A stretch of DNA of 64,000 bases from Haemophilus pittmaniae (GTDB taxonomy: Bacteria > Pseudomonadota > Gammaproteobacteria > Enterobacterales > Pasteurellaceae), in assembly GCF_900186995.1 (NCBI RefSeq), contig NZ_LT906463.1, forward strand, positions 1,674,001 to 1,738,000, given 5' to 3'. The notes beneath the pieces are model-generated. The model ran no database searches. It worked only from the letters and a program-made list of their open reading frames with translations, and was not told where the DNA came from. Position 1 is the stretch's first letter; each line of letters begins with the position of its first letter. Shown one piece after another: positions 17,017 to 26,515 of this stretch. The translations under genes and the position numbers were made by a program.

Positions 17017-17664
17017 TTAAATTGCAGTATCGAAATATAAATTCACTCGACTTAATTCGGCCATTTTTTTCACATACGCAGCCAATTTCGGTGGGAATGA
17101 AATGCCTTTCACACAAGTTAAATTACGTAGGATTGGGAACACCACGATATCTTCCAAGGATAATTGTCCGTTCAACGCCGATTCGCTTTGTAGCAAATCT
17201 TCTAAAGCGGCCAAATGTGGTGCTAACTTCTGTAAATATTCTGCAGTTTTTGCAATATTCTCTGCAAAATCGCCCAAGGTTGCGCTTTTCTTGGTAGTGA
17301 AATAATCAATGGCGCTTTGGCTGGAAAATTCACCCAATGGCATTTGGGTAAAACGCACAGTCGTTAAATGGCCAATTAAGCCACCTACCGCTTTTAACCA
17401 AGCCTCAATTTGCGGACGGATCGCATCCTGCAATAATGGCTCAGCAAATTGACTATCCACATAACGCACGATATCTAAACTTTCCGGCATTGCCGAGCCA
17501 TCATCTTTGACTAAAATTGGCACCATTTTTTGGCCAACAAGCCCTATTGGCGTAGCATCATCGTCATTCGCTAAAACATGCAGTTGTACGGGGAGATTTT
17601 TTAACCCGAAAATCATGCGTGCGCGCACGCAAAACGGGCAATGATCATAAATATAAAGTTGCAT
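17017..17664 (-). CDS. grxB: Glutaredoxin 2
   Basis: 215 residues, glutathione-S-transferase fold. N-terminal thioredoxin-like domain with active site CPFC (residues 9-12), cis-proline region MVPILVKDDG and glutathione-binding PESLDIVRYVD; C-terminal all-helical domain. Typical length of E. coli Grx2. Reduces protein and glutathione mixed disulfides in the cytoplasm. AGGAGGC before the ATG overlaps the recD stop, so it is the third gene of the recB-recD-grxB operon. Confidence 0.95.
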   Translation of the reverse strand: MQLYIYDHCPFCVRARMIFGLKNLPVQLHVLANDDDATPIGLVGQKMVPILVKDDGSAMPESLDIVRYVDSQFAEPLLQDAIRPQIEAWLKAVGGLIGHLTTVRFTQMPLGEFSSQSAIDYFTTKKSATLGDFAENIAKTAEYLQKLAPHLAALEDLLQSESALNGQLSLEDIVVFPILRNLTCVKGISFPPKLAAYVKKMAELSRVNLYFDTAI

Positions 17665-17672
17665 AAAGCCTC

Positions 17673-19607
17673 CTAGTTCTCCATTAATAATTTTGCTAAA
17701 CCACTTTGCCGCTCAGTAGAATGCCCTACCGCCTGATTCCAAATCGTCGTCTTGGCAAAGGCTGAAAATGCGTTTTTGGCACGGGTTACTCCGGTAAAAA
17801 TCAATTCACGCGATAACACCGGATTCATTTCATTTGGCAATGCCAAATAACAATGTTCAAATTCCGAGCCCTGTGATTTATGAATCGTCATAACAAAAAC
17901 CGCCTCATGGGCTGGAATACGCCCAATTGCCACAGCCCGATTAGCAAACCAAACTTTGCCTGGGGTAAGGCACAGGCCGATATCGCCGTTATACAGTTTT
18001 ACGTTGTGGTCGTTTTCGGTCACCATAATTGGCTTACCTAAATACCAATCTTGCTCGCTGCCAAAATATAATAAACGGGCTTGTTTCAAGGCCAGTGCAA
18101 TTGCCTGATTTAATTTTTCCACCCCCAATTCACCGCCACGTAAGGCCGCTAAAAAACGTACACGATTAAAATCACGCTGCACATCTTCGGCAAAAGTGAC
18201 CGGATTACCACGTTCATCCTGATAAGCGATAGCACTAAAATCAACATTCTGTTTTTGATAGTCATGCCATTTATTAAGAAAACGCCGATATTCCTCTACA
18301 GACAAACGGACAATACGCTGTAATTGAGCTGTTTCATCCAGTTCATCACCCGCATAAAAATGTAATTCCTGCGGGAATTCATTAAAAGTGGCTAAGGAAG
18401 CGCCCCCTTTGCCTAGTTGAATTTGCTCGGCTAAGGTTTTAATTCCTGAATCATCACGAAACCGGCGGCTGATTTTTAAATGACACAGACTATCACGCAA
18501 CCAATGGGGATTATCCGATGGCAAACTGACTTGGCTTACTTGCCGCAAATAATCAGCTTGCGCATGGGTCACATCAAAGCGTAAAAACTGCGCTAACTCC
18601 CCTAACACCGCACCGGCTTCAACGGAAGAAAGCTGATCCTGATCGCCCAATAAAATTAAACGGGTATTGGGTTTTAATGCAGAGAGTAATTTTGCCATCA
18701 TAGGCAAATCAATCATGGATGTTTCATCCACCACCAGTAGATCAATAGGTAGCGGATTTTGCGCATGATAGCGCGTATCATCACTTAACGGACGAACCCC
18801 CAATAATCGATGGATGGTTTCCGCCGTTTTCGGCATAGCGGCCAATAATTCTTTACTTAACGGCTGTTGCTGTTCAATAAATGCCAAGGCATTTTGCAGG
18901 GATTCCGTCATACGGGCAGCCGCTTTGCCCGTTGGCGCAGCCAATTTGATATGTAATTTATGTTGGTAGAGCGCCTGCAGTACCAATAACAAACGGGTAA
19001 CCGTGGTCGTTTTACCGGTTCCCGGGCCACCGGTGATCACACAAAATGGCGCTTTAATTGCCGTAGCCACGGCGATTTTTTGCCAATCGATATCATCACT
19101 CGCTGGAAAATAGCGTGTCAATTGCTGCTGAATTTGCTCATTGGAAAATGGCATTTCCGCAGCCGATTTGGCTTGTTGGCGAATATAGCGTGCGATACGT
19201 TGTTCATCGTCCCAGGCTCGATAAAAATATAGTGCATCAAATTGCAATACCAAAGGCGCGCCCTGTTGCTCTGGCATATCGGTAAAAGCAAGGTGATTTT
19301 GTAGAACTTGCGACCATTGTGCAGCCGGCAAACAAGCAATTTTTTGATTGATTTGGCTAAGTAAATCGTTGCCGTTGGCTCGATATGCCAAGCCAAACCA
19401 ATTACGACTTAATTGATCGCTTAAATAGCAACAGGTATCACCTTGGTTATAGCGCCAACTGCAAAATGTTGCCAATAACACAGCTAAATTCGCGGTACTG
19501 GCCGGATACTGATATGCCGCCTGTTTATCGGCAATCAACTTGCCAAAATAATACTCACCCAGGCTAATAATGCCCTGCTGTTGTAATTCTTTTAAAATCG
19601 CCAGCAT
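17673..19607 (-). CDS. recD: Exodeoxyribonuclease V subunit alpha (RecD helicase)
   Basis: 644 residues. Superfamily 1B 5'-3' helicase: Walker A GGPGTGKTTTV (about residue 195), LLVVDETSMIDLP, LILLGDQDQLSSVEAGAVLG, and motif VI region VMTIHKSQGSEFEHCYLALP with TRAKNAFSAF near the end. Length is normal (E. coli RecD 608). Acts in the RecBCD complex for double-strand break repair and degradation of foreign linear DNA. Start ATG overlaps the recB stop (TAATG). Confidence 0.96.
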   Translation of the reverse strand: MLAILKELQQQGIISLGEYYFGKLIADKQAAYQYPASTANLAVLLATFCSWRYNQGDTCCYLSDQLSRNWFGLAYRANGNDLLSQINQKIACLPAAQWSQVLQNHLAFTDMPEQQGAPLVLQFDALYFYRAWDDEQRIARYIRQQAKSAAEMPFSNEQIQQQLTRYFPASDDIDWQKIAVATAIKAPFCVITGGPGTGKTTTVTRLLLVLQALYQHKLHIKLAAPTGKAAARMTESLQNALAFIEQQQPLSKELLAAMPKTAETIHRLLGVRPLSDDTRYHAQNPLPIDLLVVDETSMIDLPMMAKLLSALKPNTRLILLGDQDQLSSVEAGAVLGELAQFLRFDVTHAQADYLRQVSQVSLPSDNPHWLRDSLCHLKISRRFRDDSGIKTLAEQIQLGKGGASLATFNEFPQELHFYAGDELDETAQLQRIVRLSVEEYRRFLNKWHDYQKQNVDFSAIAYQDERGNPVTFAEDVQRDFNRVRFLAALRGGELGVEKLNQAIALALKQARLLYFGSEQDWYLGKPIMVTENDHNVKLYNGDIGLCLTPGKVWFANRAVAIGRIPAHEAVFVMTIHKSQGSEFEHCYLALPNEMNPVLSRELIFTGVTRAKNAFSAFAKTTIWNQAVGHSTERQSGLAKLLMEN

Positions 19608-22600
19608 TAAAACACCTCCTCCAGCGCCGCCATTAATGCCGGGCTCGGTTTATCAAAGAAAATTCCGCCTTGCGGCTGACCATCCATACCACGTAGGAAA
19701 GCATAAAGCACGCCACCGAAATGCTGTTCATAGGAATATTGCGGATCGCGTTCCCGTAGGTAACGATTCAGCGCAACACAATAGAGCAAATATTGCCAAT
19801 CATAATGCTGTGCACAGATAGTTTGAATTAACTGTTCCTTCCCATAGGCGCTTGCCGTTTCTCCCAAGAAATTCGATTTATAATCCAACAAATAATAACG
19901 CCCCTGATATCGAAACACTAAATCCATAGTACCGCGTAACATGCCGCGTATCTGCTCAAAAACTAAAGGTTCACTAGACAAATGATGATGCGCTTTTAAC
20001 GCCTGATTAAAGGCATTTGCATCAAAATCCTGTCGAATATTGATATAAAAACCCAATTCTTTAAGGCAATCCTTATCTTGAATTTGTGACAAACATAGCG
20101 CATCCTCAGCGAATAACGGCGTATTGACAATATTTCCCAGCCAACGGCTCATCGAGGTAATATTTTCCTCATCTAAACGCAACATTCGGCAGAGTTTTTC
20201 CGCCGCAATATCAGTCGGCCATTGCGCAAATTCGGTGACTTCCGCAAAACGGTGAATTTGTGTACCAAATTGACGACCGCGCGGTAGGCTATTTAACCAT
20301 TGCTGATGTTCATCTAAAGGTGCTATTTCCGTGAGAGGTTCTGTTAAATCTGTTGATGAAGCATCCTCATAATCCGTCGCATCCATACCGAAATCAAAGG
20401 CGGAATTGCGATTTTCCTGCAAATATACATGGCGTAAATGACCTTGCTCCAAGGCGCTAAAACTGATGATATGCCAATTTTGTTCAATGTGCCCTTCAAA
20501 GACTCGCGCGCTTAAGGCCTTATTCTCGGCTTTTTGTACAATCGGAGGAGTAGCCTGCAATGTTGATGCCTCTTGGATCTGCACCTCCTGCTCCTGTCCT
20601 CGGGCAAATTGCGCGACTAACTCGGCACTCGAATATGTCTGGGATAATTGCTGTTGTGTAGCGATTTCCCCTTGGGTCAGGGTATATAACAAGGCATTCC
20701 ATTTATCCGTGAAAGTAGCCGGTAAGGTTAAGAGCATTTGGTACTTGGCACGGGTTAAGGCCACATACAGCAATCGTAATTCCTCAGCAAACAACTCTTC
20801 GGCTAATTCTTGTTGGTGCTGATTTTGCATATCCCAACAAATTTGTTCTTTGCCCTTGTCGTAATATAAATGCAAACCATTTTTTGAAATGGTTCGCGCT
20901 GGCCGCCATAAAAACGGTAAACAAACCAAATCGTATTCCAAACCTTTGGATTTATGCACGGAAACAATCTTGACCAATTGTCGTTCACTTTCCAGACGAA
21001 TTTGCGCTTCTTGACGACCATCGTCACGAATTTGTTTTTCAAACCAATGTAGCAGTGCCGCTGCACTTTCTTGTAATGCGGCAGCCTGTTGTAATAGCTC
21101 AGCCAAATGTAATAAATCGGTCAATTGCCGTTCCCCATCGGGACGCGCCAATAATCGTTCACAAATATGCTCACGCAATAACAATTGCTGCAACATGGCC
21201 AAAATCCCCTGACGTTGCCACAACCGCTGATAATAGCTAAAAGCATCGGCCCATTTCTGCCATTGATTTTCATCCTGATGGATCTGGCGAATTTCCGCCG
21301 CATTTAACGCAAATAGAGCCGTACCAATCGCGTTTAAAATACTACGCTCCCCCACATCCAAACAGGCCTTTAAAATTAGCGCCAATTGCGCTGCTACTGG
21401 ACTATCAAAAACACTACTTTGTTCGGATAAATAAACCGATGCTACACCTAATTTTTGCAATTCGCTTTTTATCCAGCCAGCTTCATATCTATCACGCACC
21501 AAAACCGCAATATTTTCCGCTAATAACGGCTTGTCAACGAAATGAGCTTGCCCTTCAGCCGCCGCATTAAGCCATTGCTGAATGGCAATCGCGGTGGCGC
21601 GGGCATGTTCCATAGCATCATCGCTATCGCTTATATAACAACGCAACGCCGGCTCTTGTGCCCCTCGCAAGGTAAAGCGTGCCACATCATCGCGTGCAGA
21701 AACCGGTAAAAAACGAATGGAAGGATAAATAAAGGGCGCATTAGGAAAATCAAATAAACGGTTTACCGCTTGCACTAAATGGGCTTCGGAACGATAGTTT
21801 TTACCTAAATTAAAGCACGCATCGGCCTCCTTTGCGGCAGCTAAATAAGTAAAAATATCGGCACCACGGAAACGATAAATTGCCTGCTTCGGATCGCCTA
21901 TCATCATAAACCCACCCGCGATTTTTTCATCCTGCGGTTTTTCACGATAAATTTTGGAAAAAATCGCATATTGACGGCCATCGGTATCTTGGAATTCATC
22001 AATCATAGCAAACGGATATTGGCGGCGAATTAAGGCTGCCAGCTCCTTGCCATGGGCGGCCTCAAGCGCTTCCTGTAATAATCGCAACAAATCATCAAAG
22101 CCTTTTTCCACATGCTTGGTACGATATTCCAATAGTCCGCGATTGAGGGCATTTAGATAATGATATTGCAACCCTTTTTGTAAAAAATCTATTGTGGGCA
22201 AAGCAGCTAATTTTGCTTCCAAATCGGCAAAAACCTGATGTTCGAGGGGCATCGCGCCTTCTTCCGCGTACTGTGCCAAAGCGCTTTGAGTAAAACGCTC
22301 CGGCAGTTTTTTTGCTACTTGCCATTGATTTTCATCCTGCGCCCAAGCATTAACTTCGGATACCCATTTAGTGACTAAATTTCTTTTATAACTTTGACGA
22401 TTAAGGGATTTGGCTTCGCCCCCCGAGTATTTTTTGGCTAACTCCTGCTCAAGGATTTGCTCAATCAAATTACTCTGAGCCAACCAAAAGTGTTTTATCT
22501 CCTGAAGGGATTGCTCGTAATCGGCCAATTTCGGCAAAAATTCCGCCATACTCTCACCCAATGCTTGAGCTTGAGCATCATTTACAACTAATTGCCGCCC

Positions 22601-23185
22601 AATGTGTGGTTTTAACACCGCTAAAAGCGATTCAGGTGAACCCAACAGATCGGCAATCATGGCACTATGCCGTACCGATAAATGATAAAAATAACGCCGC
22701 CACAGTTCTTCGGCTAATTGACGATATAAATCCGATGAATCCTTAACTAATTGCAAATTGAAATGCACCCCGGAATAAAATGCATGTTGCATTAACATTC
22801 GGCGACAAAAACCATGAATCGTAAAAATCGCCGCCAAATCCAAATTTTGCAACGCCTCTTCCAAGCGCCGAATCCCCTCGTTGACATTCTCAAGGCTCGC
22901 AATCAATGGAGTTAAAAAGGGATCTTGCGGCAGGTTATCTGATGTTGCTTGGTAAGCCTGCAAGAAAGCCAAGGCTTCCATCAGCCGTTCACGAATTTTT
23001 CGTTTGAGATCTTGGGTAGCAATCTCCGTAAAGGTCACCACCAAAATTTCCTCAACCTTGCGTTTTTCCTGTAATAACAAACGAAGATAAAGGGAACCTA
23101 TCGTGTAGGTTTTCCCTGTACCGGCGGAGGCTTCGATAAGATTGGTTTGATTTAAGGGTAATTCGAGAGGATTTAATGGATTCAT
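19607..23185 (-). CDS. recB: Exodeoxyribonuclease V subunit beta (RecB helicase-nuclease)
   Basis: 1192 residues from ATG 23185; the frame is open further upstream but that extension is not RecB-like. UvrD-type helicase: Walker A ASAGTGKT (19-26), AMIDEFQDTDGRQY (motif II), VSVHKSKGLEYDLVCLPFLW, VALTRAKYQMLL. C-terminal RecB nuclease domain with GTMDLVFRYQGRYYLLDYKS containing the D...DYK catalytic pattern. Slow 3'-5' motor and the nuclease of RecBCD. recC is not adjacent in this window, so the complex is encoded at two loci, as in Haemophilus. Confidence 0.96.
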   Translation of the reverse strand: MNPLNPLELPLNQTNLIEASAGTGKTYTIGSLYLRLLLQEKRKVEEILVVTFTEIATQDLKRKIRERLMEALAFLQAYQATSDNLPQDPFLTPLIASLENVNEGIRRLEEALQNLDLAAIFTIHGFCRRMLMQHAFYSGVHFNLQLVKDSSDLYRQLAEELWRRYFYHLSVRHSAMIADLLGSPESLLAVLKPHIGRQLVVNDAQAQALGESMAEFLPKLADYEQSLQEIKHFWLAQSNLIEQILEQELAKKYSGGEAKSLNRQSYKRNLVTKWVSEVNAWAQDENQWQVAKKLPERFTQSALAQYAEEGAMPLEHQVFADLEAKLAALPTIDFLQKGLQYHYLNALNRGLLEYRTKHVEKGFDDLLRLLQEALEAAHGKELAALIRRQYPFAMIDEFQDTDGRQYAIFSKIYREKPQDEKIAGGFMMIGDPKQAIYRFRGADIFTYLAAAKEADACFNLGKNYRSEAHLVQAVNRLFDFPNAPFIYPSIRFLPVSARDDVARFTLRGAQEPALRCYISDSDDAMEHARATAIAIQQWLNAAAEGQAHFVDKPLLAENIAVLVRDRYEAGWIKSELQKLGVASVYLSEQSSVFDSPVAAQLALILKACLDVGERSILNAIGTALFALNAAEIRQIHQDENQWQKWADAFSYYQRLWQRQGILAMLQQLLLREHICERLLARPDGERQLTDLLHLAELLQQAAALQESAAALLHWFEKQIRDDGRQEAQIRLESERQLVKIVSVHKSKGLEYDLVCLPFLWRPARTISKNGLHLYYDKGKEQICWDMQNQHQQELAEELFAEELRLLYVALTRAKYQMLLTLPATFTDKWNALLYTLTQGEIATQQQLSQTYSSAELVAQFARGQEQEVQIQEASTLQATPPIVQKAENKALSARVFEGHIEQNWHIISFSALEQGHLRHVYLQENRNSAFDFGMDATDYEDASSTDLTEPLTEIAPLDEHQQWLNSLPRGRQFGTQIHRFAEVTEFAQWPTDIAAEKLCRMLRLDEENITSMSRWLGNIVNTPLFAEDALCLSQIQDKDCLKELGFYINIRQDFDANAFNQALKAHHHLSSEPLVFEQIRGMLRGTMDLVFRYQGRYYLLDYKSNFLGETASAYGKEQLIQTICAQHYDWQYLLYCVALNRYLRERDPQYSYEQHFGGVLYAFLRGMDGQPQGGIFFDKPSPALMAALEEVF

Positions 23186-23243
23186 TGGGGATTCACAGTC
23201 ACAAAATTTACCGCTTATTTTAGGGATTTTCCCGCCCCTTGGC

Positions 23244-23329
23244 AAAACGCCCCATTAAAAATAAAAGCTTTTGCCAAAATACCACGCAAGTCATTGATTT
23301 TATTAGGAAATGTTTAAAAATGGATTTTA
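23244..23329 (+). repeat. Dispersed intergenic repeat, copy 2 (left bracket of the hsd locus)
   Basis: AAAACGCCCC at 23244 and the core CATTGATTTTATTAG. Over 86 bases I count about 8 differences from the copy at 30585-30670 (about 91% identity), much closer than any other pair in the window. Lies between the recB start and hsdM. Confidence 0.85.
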
Positions 23330-23465
23330 GTGAAAAATTTATTACCAGAAATGCTTTTACATTTTCAGAAAGCGCGATAAATGCGCTAGAATGAGCGCCA
23401 TTTTCAAATCAGAAATTGATGCAGATTCAATGGGCTATGTCTAGCCTAAAAAATAAGAGGATTTT

Positions 23466-25013
23466 ATGGCAGCAGCAATTCAACAACGCGCAGAACTTCA
23501 ACGCCGTATTTGGCAAATCGCTAATGATGTACGCGGTTCCGTCGATGGTTGGGATTTTAAACAGTATGTTTTGGGTACGCTTTTCTATCGTTTTATCAGC
23601 GAAAACTTTGCTAACTATATTGAAGGTGGCGATGATAGCGTTGATTATTCTACTTTTAATGATGACGCCCCTATTATTGCAGCGATCAAAGAAGACACCA
23701 TCAAAGCAAAAGGTTACTTCATTTATCCAAGCCAGCTATTTAAAAATGTCGTGGCAACAGCCAATACTAATCCGAATTTAAATACAGACCTAAAAAGTAT
23801 TTTTACAGATATTGAAAACTCCGCTACTGGCTACCCTTCCGAACAGGATATCAAAGGTTTATTTGCTGATTTTGATACCACCAGCAACCGCTTGGGCAAT
23901 ACCGTTGCCGATAAAAACAGCCGTCTAGCTGCTGTATTAAAAGGCGTTGCCGAGTTAGATTTTGGTGACTTTGAAGATAATCATATTGATTTATTCGGCG
24001 ATGCTTACGAATTTTTAATTTCCAACTATGCCGCTAATGCCGGTAAATCAGGTGGCGAGTTCTTTACACCACAATGCGTTTCCAAGCTAATTGCTCGACT
24101 GGCTTTATATGGACAAGATAAGGTCAATAAAATTTACGACCCAGCGGCGGGTTCTGGTTCTTTATTATTGCAAGCAAAAAAACAATTTGATGAACACATT
24201 ATTGAAGAAGGATTCTTCGGGCAGGAAATTAATCACACCACTTACAACCTTGCTCGTATGAATATGTTTTTGCATAACATCAACTACGACAAGTTTGATA
24301 TCGCCCTTGGCAACACCTTAATGAATCCGCAATTTGGTGAGGATAAACCCTTCGATGCTATCGTTTCTAACCCACCTTACTCCGTGAAATGGATTGGCTC
24401 AGACGATCCGACGTTAATTAACGATGAACGCTTCGCCCCAGCTGGTGTGCTTGCACCGAAATCCAAAGCGGATTTTGCCTTTATTTTGCACGCATTGAGC
24501 TATCTTTCAGCAAAAGGTCGTGCGGCGATTGTCTCCTTCCCCGGCATTTTTTATCGCGGCGGTGCGGAGCAAAAAATTCGTCAATATTTGGTGGATAATA
24601 ACTATGTAGAAACGGTAATTGCCTTAGCGCCCAATCTCTTTTTCGGCACCAGTATTGCGGTGAATATTTTGGTGCTTTCCAAACATAAACCCGATACCCA
24701 AACCCAATTTATTGATGCCAGCGGTTTATTTAAATCCGCCACCAATAATAACCTTTTGGAAGAGGAGCATATTGAGCAAATTCTCAAACTGTTTGCCGAT
24801 AAAGAAGATGTCCCGCATTTAGCCAAATCCGTGTCCTTTGAAGAAATCGTTAACAATGAATACAACCTTGCGGTGAGTTCTTATGTAGAACAAGAAGACA
24901 CCCGAGAAGTGATTGATATCGATAAACTCAACGCAGAAATTAAACAAACTGTTGCCAATATCGACCGCTTACGTGCTGAAATTGACAAAATTGTGGCGGA
25001 GATTGAGGGATAA
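23466..25013 (+). CDS. hsdM: Type I restriction-modification system, N6-adenine DNA methyltransferase subunit
   Basis: 515 residues, AAGAGG ribosome binding site. N-terminal HsdM helical domain ([19 protein letters not shown]), SAM-binding motif [10 protein letters not shown] (about 225-233) and catalytic motif IV NPPY (about 302-305), SGGEFFTP before motif I. Resembles the EcoR124I (type IC) branch. With HsdS it methylates the host recognition sequence; with HsdR it cuts unmodified DNA. First gene of hsdM-hsdS-[RAYT-rhuM remnant]-hsdR. Confidence 0.96.
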   Translation: MAAAIQQRAELQRRIWQIANDVRGSVDGWDFKQYVLGTLFYRFISENFANYIEGGDDSVDYSTFNDDAPIIAAIKEDTIKAKGYFIYPSQLFKNVVATANTNPNLNTDLKSIFTDIENSATGYPSEQDIKGLFADFDTTSNRLGNTVADKNSRLAAVLKGVAELDFGDFEDNHIDLFGDAYEFLISNYAANAGKSGGEFFTPQCVSKLIARLALYGQDKVNKIYDPAAGSGSLLLQAKKQFDEHIIEEGFFGQEINHTTYNLARMNMFLHNINYDKFDIALGNTLMNPQFGEDKPFDAIVSNPPYSVKWIGSDDPTLINDERFAPAGVLAPKSKADFAFILHALSYLSAKGRAAIVSFPGIFYRGGAEQKIRQYLVDNNYVETVIALAPNLFFGTSIAVNILVLSKHKPDTQTQFIDASGLFKSATNNNLLEEEHIEQILKLFADKEDVPHLAKSVSFEEIVNNEYNLAVSSYVEQEDTREVIDIDKLNAEIKQTVANIDRLRAEIDKIVAEIEG

Positions 25014-25016
25014 AAT

Positions 25017-25077
25017 GTAGGGTGGGCTTTAGCCCACCAATTTACGATAACTGGCGGTGGGCTGAAGCCCACCCTAC
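25017..25077. repeat. REP palindrome pair, copy 1 (hsdM-hsdS gap)
   Basis: Two opposed palindromes: GTAGGGTGGGCTTTAGCCCA and its inverse ending GCCCACCCTAC, separated by about 17 bases. Same unit as copies 2-4 around the RAYT gene. The paired stems could form a strong hairpin in the hsd mRNA. Confidence 0.9.
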
Positions 25078-25097
25078 GAGGAACAACAAAAAATACC

Positions 25098-26255
25098 ATG
25101 AAAAACAACCGCACTTTTTTAGAAAAATTATTGGATGGGGCTGAGGTTGAGTGGAAGCCTTTAATTAAAGTAGCATCTTTGACAAGAGGGAGAGTTATAT
25201 CAAAGGAGTATTTAGCTGATAATTTAGGTGATTATCCGGTATATAGTTCTCAAACTGTCAATAATGGTGAAATTGGAAAAATAAACTCATTCGACTTCGA
25301 TGGAGAATTTGTTAGTTGGACTACTGATGGTGCTAATGCAGGAACAGTATTTTATCGGTCAGGAAAATTCTCAATCACAAATGTTTGTGGCTTGATAAAA
25401 ATTCAAAATAACCTTGAACTAAACTATAAATTTTTATTTTATTGGCTCTCAATTGAAGCAAAGAATCATGTTTATTCAGGTATGGGAAATCCCAAACTAA
25501 TGAGCCACCAGATGGAAAAAATCCTAATCCCCATCCCCCCACTCCCCGTCCAAACCGAAATCGTAAAAATTTTGGACGCATTGACAGCGCTTACCAGCGA
25601 GCTTACCAGCGAGCTTATACTACGCCGGAAGCAGTATGAATACTATCGGGAGAAATTGTTATCTTTCGATAGTTTAGAGCAATTAAATATGGGGGGGGCG
25701 AAGAAGAAACTTATTGATGTGGCAATTTATGCAAAAGTACGCATCTTGGCTGATAAGTTGGATAAAGAAAATTATGTAGGTGTAGAAAATTTACTTCAAA
25801 ACAAACTCGGTAAAACAAGCTCCAATTATGTACCAACTGATGGTGCGTTTATTGAGTATCTTCCTAATGATATTTTGATTGGAAATATTCGTCCCTATTT
25901 AAGAAAAATTTGGCTATCGGATCGAAAAGGAGGAACAAATGGAGATGTGTTAGTTATACGCTTAACAGACGAAAACATTCTTCCTCGCTATCTTTATCAT
26001 ATATTGGCAAATGAACATTTCTTTGAATACAACGTTAAATATTCAAAAGGTGCCAAAATGCCTCGAGGAGATAAAGCTGCAATTTTACAATATGAGTTTG
26101 ACGTACCTACATTCGAACAACAGCAACGTATCATTTCAATCTTAGATAAATTTGAAACTTTAACCAATTCCATCACCGAAGGCTTGCCGCTGGCGATTGA
26201 ACAAAGCCAAAAGAGGTATGAGTATTACAGGGAATTGTTATTGAATTTCTCGTAA
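25098..26255 (+). CDS. hsdS: Type I restriction-modification specificity subunit
   Basis: 385 residues. Two target-recognition domains (about 15-150 and 205-345), each followed by a conserved helical region: residues about 155-195 (ILDALTALTSELTSEL, RRKQYEYYREKLL) and 348-385 ([34 protein letters not shown]). The central spacer holds two TSEL units encoded by a perfect 12-base tandem repeat (25590-25613); in EcoR124-type HsdS the number of TAEL units sets the spacing of the bipartite target. A run of eight G (25691-25698) lies at the entry to the second recognition domain. The start of the gene (MKNNRTF) overlaps an uptake-signal core at 25108-25116. Full-length and intact as sequenced. Confidence 0.95.
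   Translation: MKNNRTFLEKLLDGAEVEWKPLIKVASLTRGRVISKEYLADNLGDYPVYSSQTVNNGEIGKINSFDFDGEFVSWTTDGANAGTVFYRSGKFSITNVCGLIKIQNNLELNYKFLFYWLSIEAKNHVYSGMGNPKLMSHQMEKILIPIPPLPVQTEIVKILDALTALTSELTSELILRRKQYEYYREKLLSFDSLEQLNMGGAKKKLIDVAIYAKVRILADKLDKENYVGVENLLQNKLGKTSSNYVPTDGAFIEYLPNDILIGNIRPYLRKIWLSDRKGGTNGDVLVIRLTDENILPRYLYHILANEHFFEYNVKYSKGAKMPRGDKAAILQYEFDVPTFEQQQRIISILDKFETLTNSITEGLPLAIEQSQKRYEYYRELLLNFS
25108..25116 (-). other. DNA uptake signal core
   Basis: ACCGCACTT (reverse) followed by a T run and AT-rich flank as in full Haemophilus-type signals; inside the start of hsdS. Confidence 0.8.
25590..25613 (+). repeat. 12-base tandem repeat (x2) encoding TSEL-TSEL in HsdS
   Basis: CTTACCAGCGAG at 25590-25601 and again at 25602-25613, in frame. 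Falls in the helical spacer between the two target-recognition domains. Confidence 0.95.
25691..25698 (+). repeat. G8 homopolymer in hsdS
   Basis: Eight consecutive G within codons for MGGA, about residue 198-201. A slippage hotspot; a one-base change would stop translation shortly after and leave a single-recognition-domain HsdS. Confidence 0.85.
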
Positions 26256-26258
26256 CCC

Positions 26259-26324
26259 GTAGGGTGGGCTTCAGCCCACCAATTAACAATCATAAATAAA
26301 ACGGTGGGCTAAAGCCCACCCTAC
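26259..26324. repeat. REP palindrome pair, copy 2
   Basis: GTAGGGTGGGCTTCAGCCCA ... GCCCACCCTAC, directly after the hsdS stop; spacer AATTAACAATCATAAATAAA. Nearly identical to copy 3. Confidence 0.9.
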
Positions 26325-26331
26325 AAAACGC

Positions 26332-26424
26332 ACTAACTCCATCACCGAAGGCTTGCCTTTAGCGATTGAGCAAAGCCAAAAGCGGTATGAATATTACAGG
26401 GAATTATTATTAAATTTCTCGTAA
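26332..26424 (+). pseudogene. Remnant of a second hsdS (C-terminal 30 codons)
   Basis: Encodes the same peptide as the HsdS C-terminus ([20 protein letters not shown] and onward to LLNFS-stop) but differs from hsdS by ten silent changes, including CCG/CCT, CTG/TTA and AGG/CGG. No start. Looks like the tail of another hsdS allele whose body was lost. Confidence 0.8.
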
Positions 26425-26426
26425 CC

Positions 26427-26492
26427 GTAGGGTGGGCTTCAGCCCACCAATTAACAATCATAAATAAGACGGTGGGCTAAAGCCCACCCTAC
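26427..26492. repeat. REP palindrome pair, copy 3 (left of RAYT)
   Basis: Same unit as copy 2 with one visible change in the spacer; ends 23 bases before the RAYT start codon. Confidence 0.9.
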
Positions 26493-26515
26493 AAAACTAC
26501 AATTTGGAATAATAT

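Larger units (their letters stand above)
26163..26499 (+). repeat. Tandem ~169-base duplication: hsdS 3' end plus REP
   Basis: Unit 1 (26163-26331) is the last 30 codons of hsdS plus REP copy 2; unit 2 (26332-26499) repeats both with a period of 169 bases. Within the coding part all ten differences I count are synonymous. Confidence 0.88.

Noticed and set aside
20466-20822. 118-codon plus-strand ORF inside recB
   Set aside because: Antisense shadow with Cys/Ser-rich composition and no ribosome binding site.
23416-23781. 121-codon ORF overlapping the start of hsdM
   Set aside because: Out-of-frame shadow; hsdM has the ribosome binding site and domain matches.
25098-26255. hsdS as a frameshifted gene at the G8 tract
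   Set aside because: The frame is open through the tract and both target domains and conserved regions are present.
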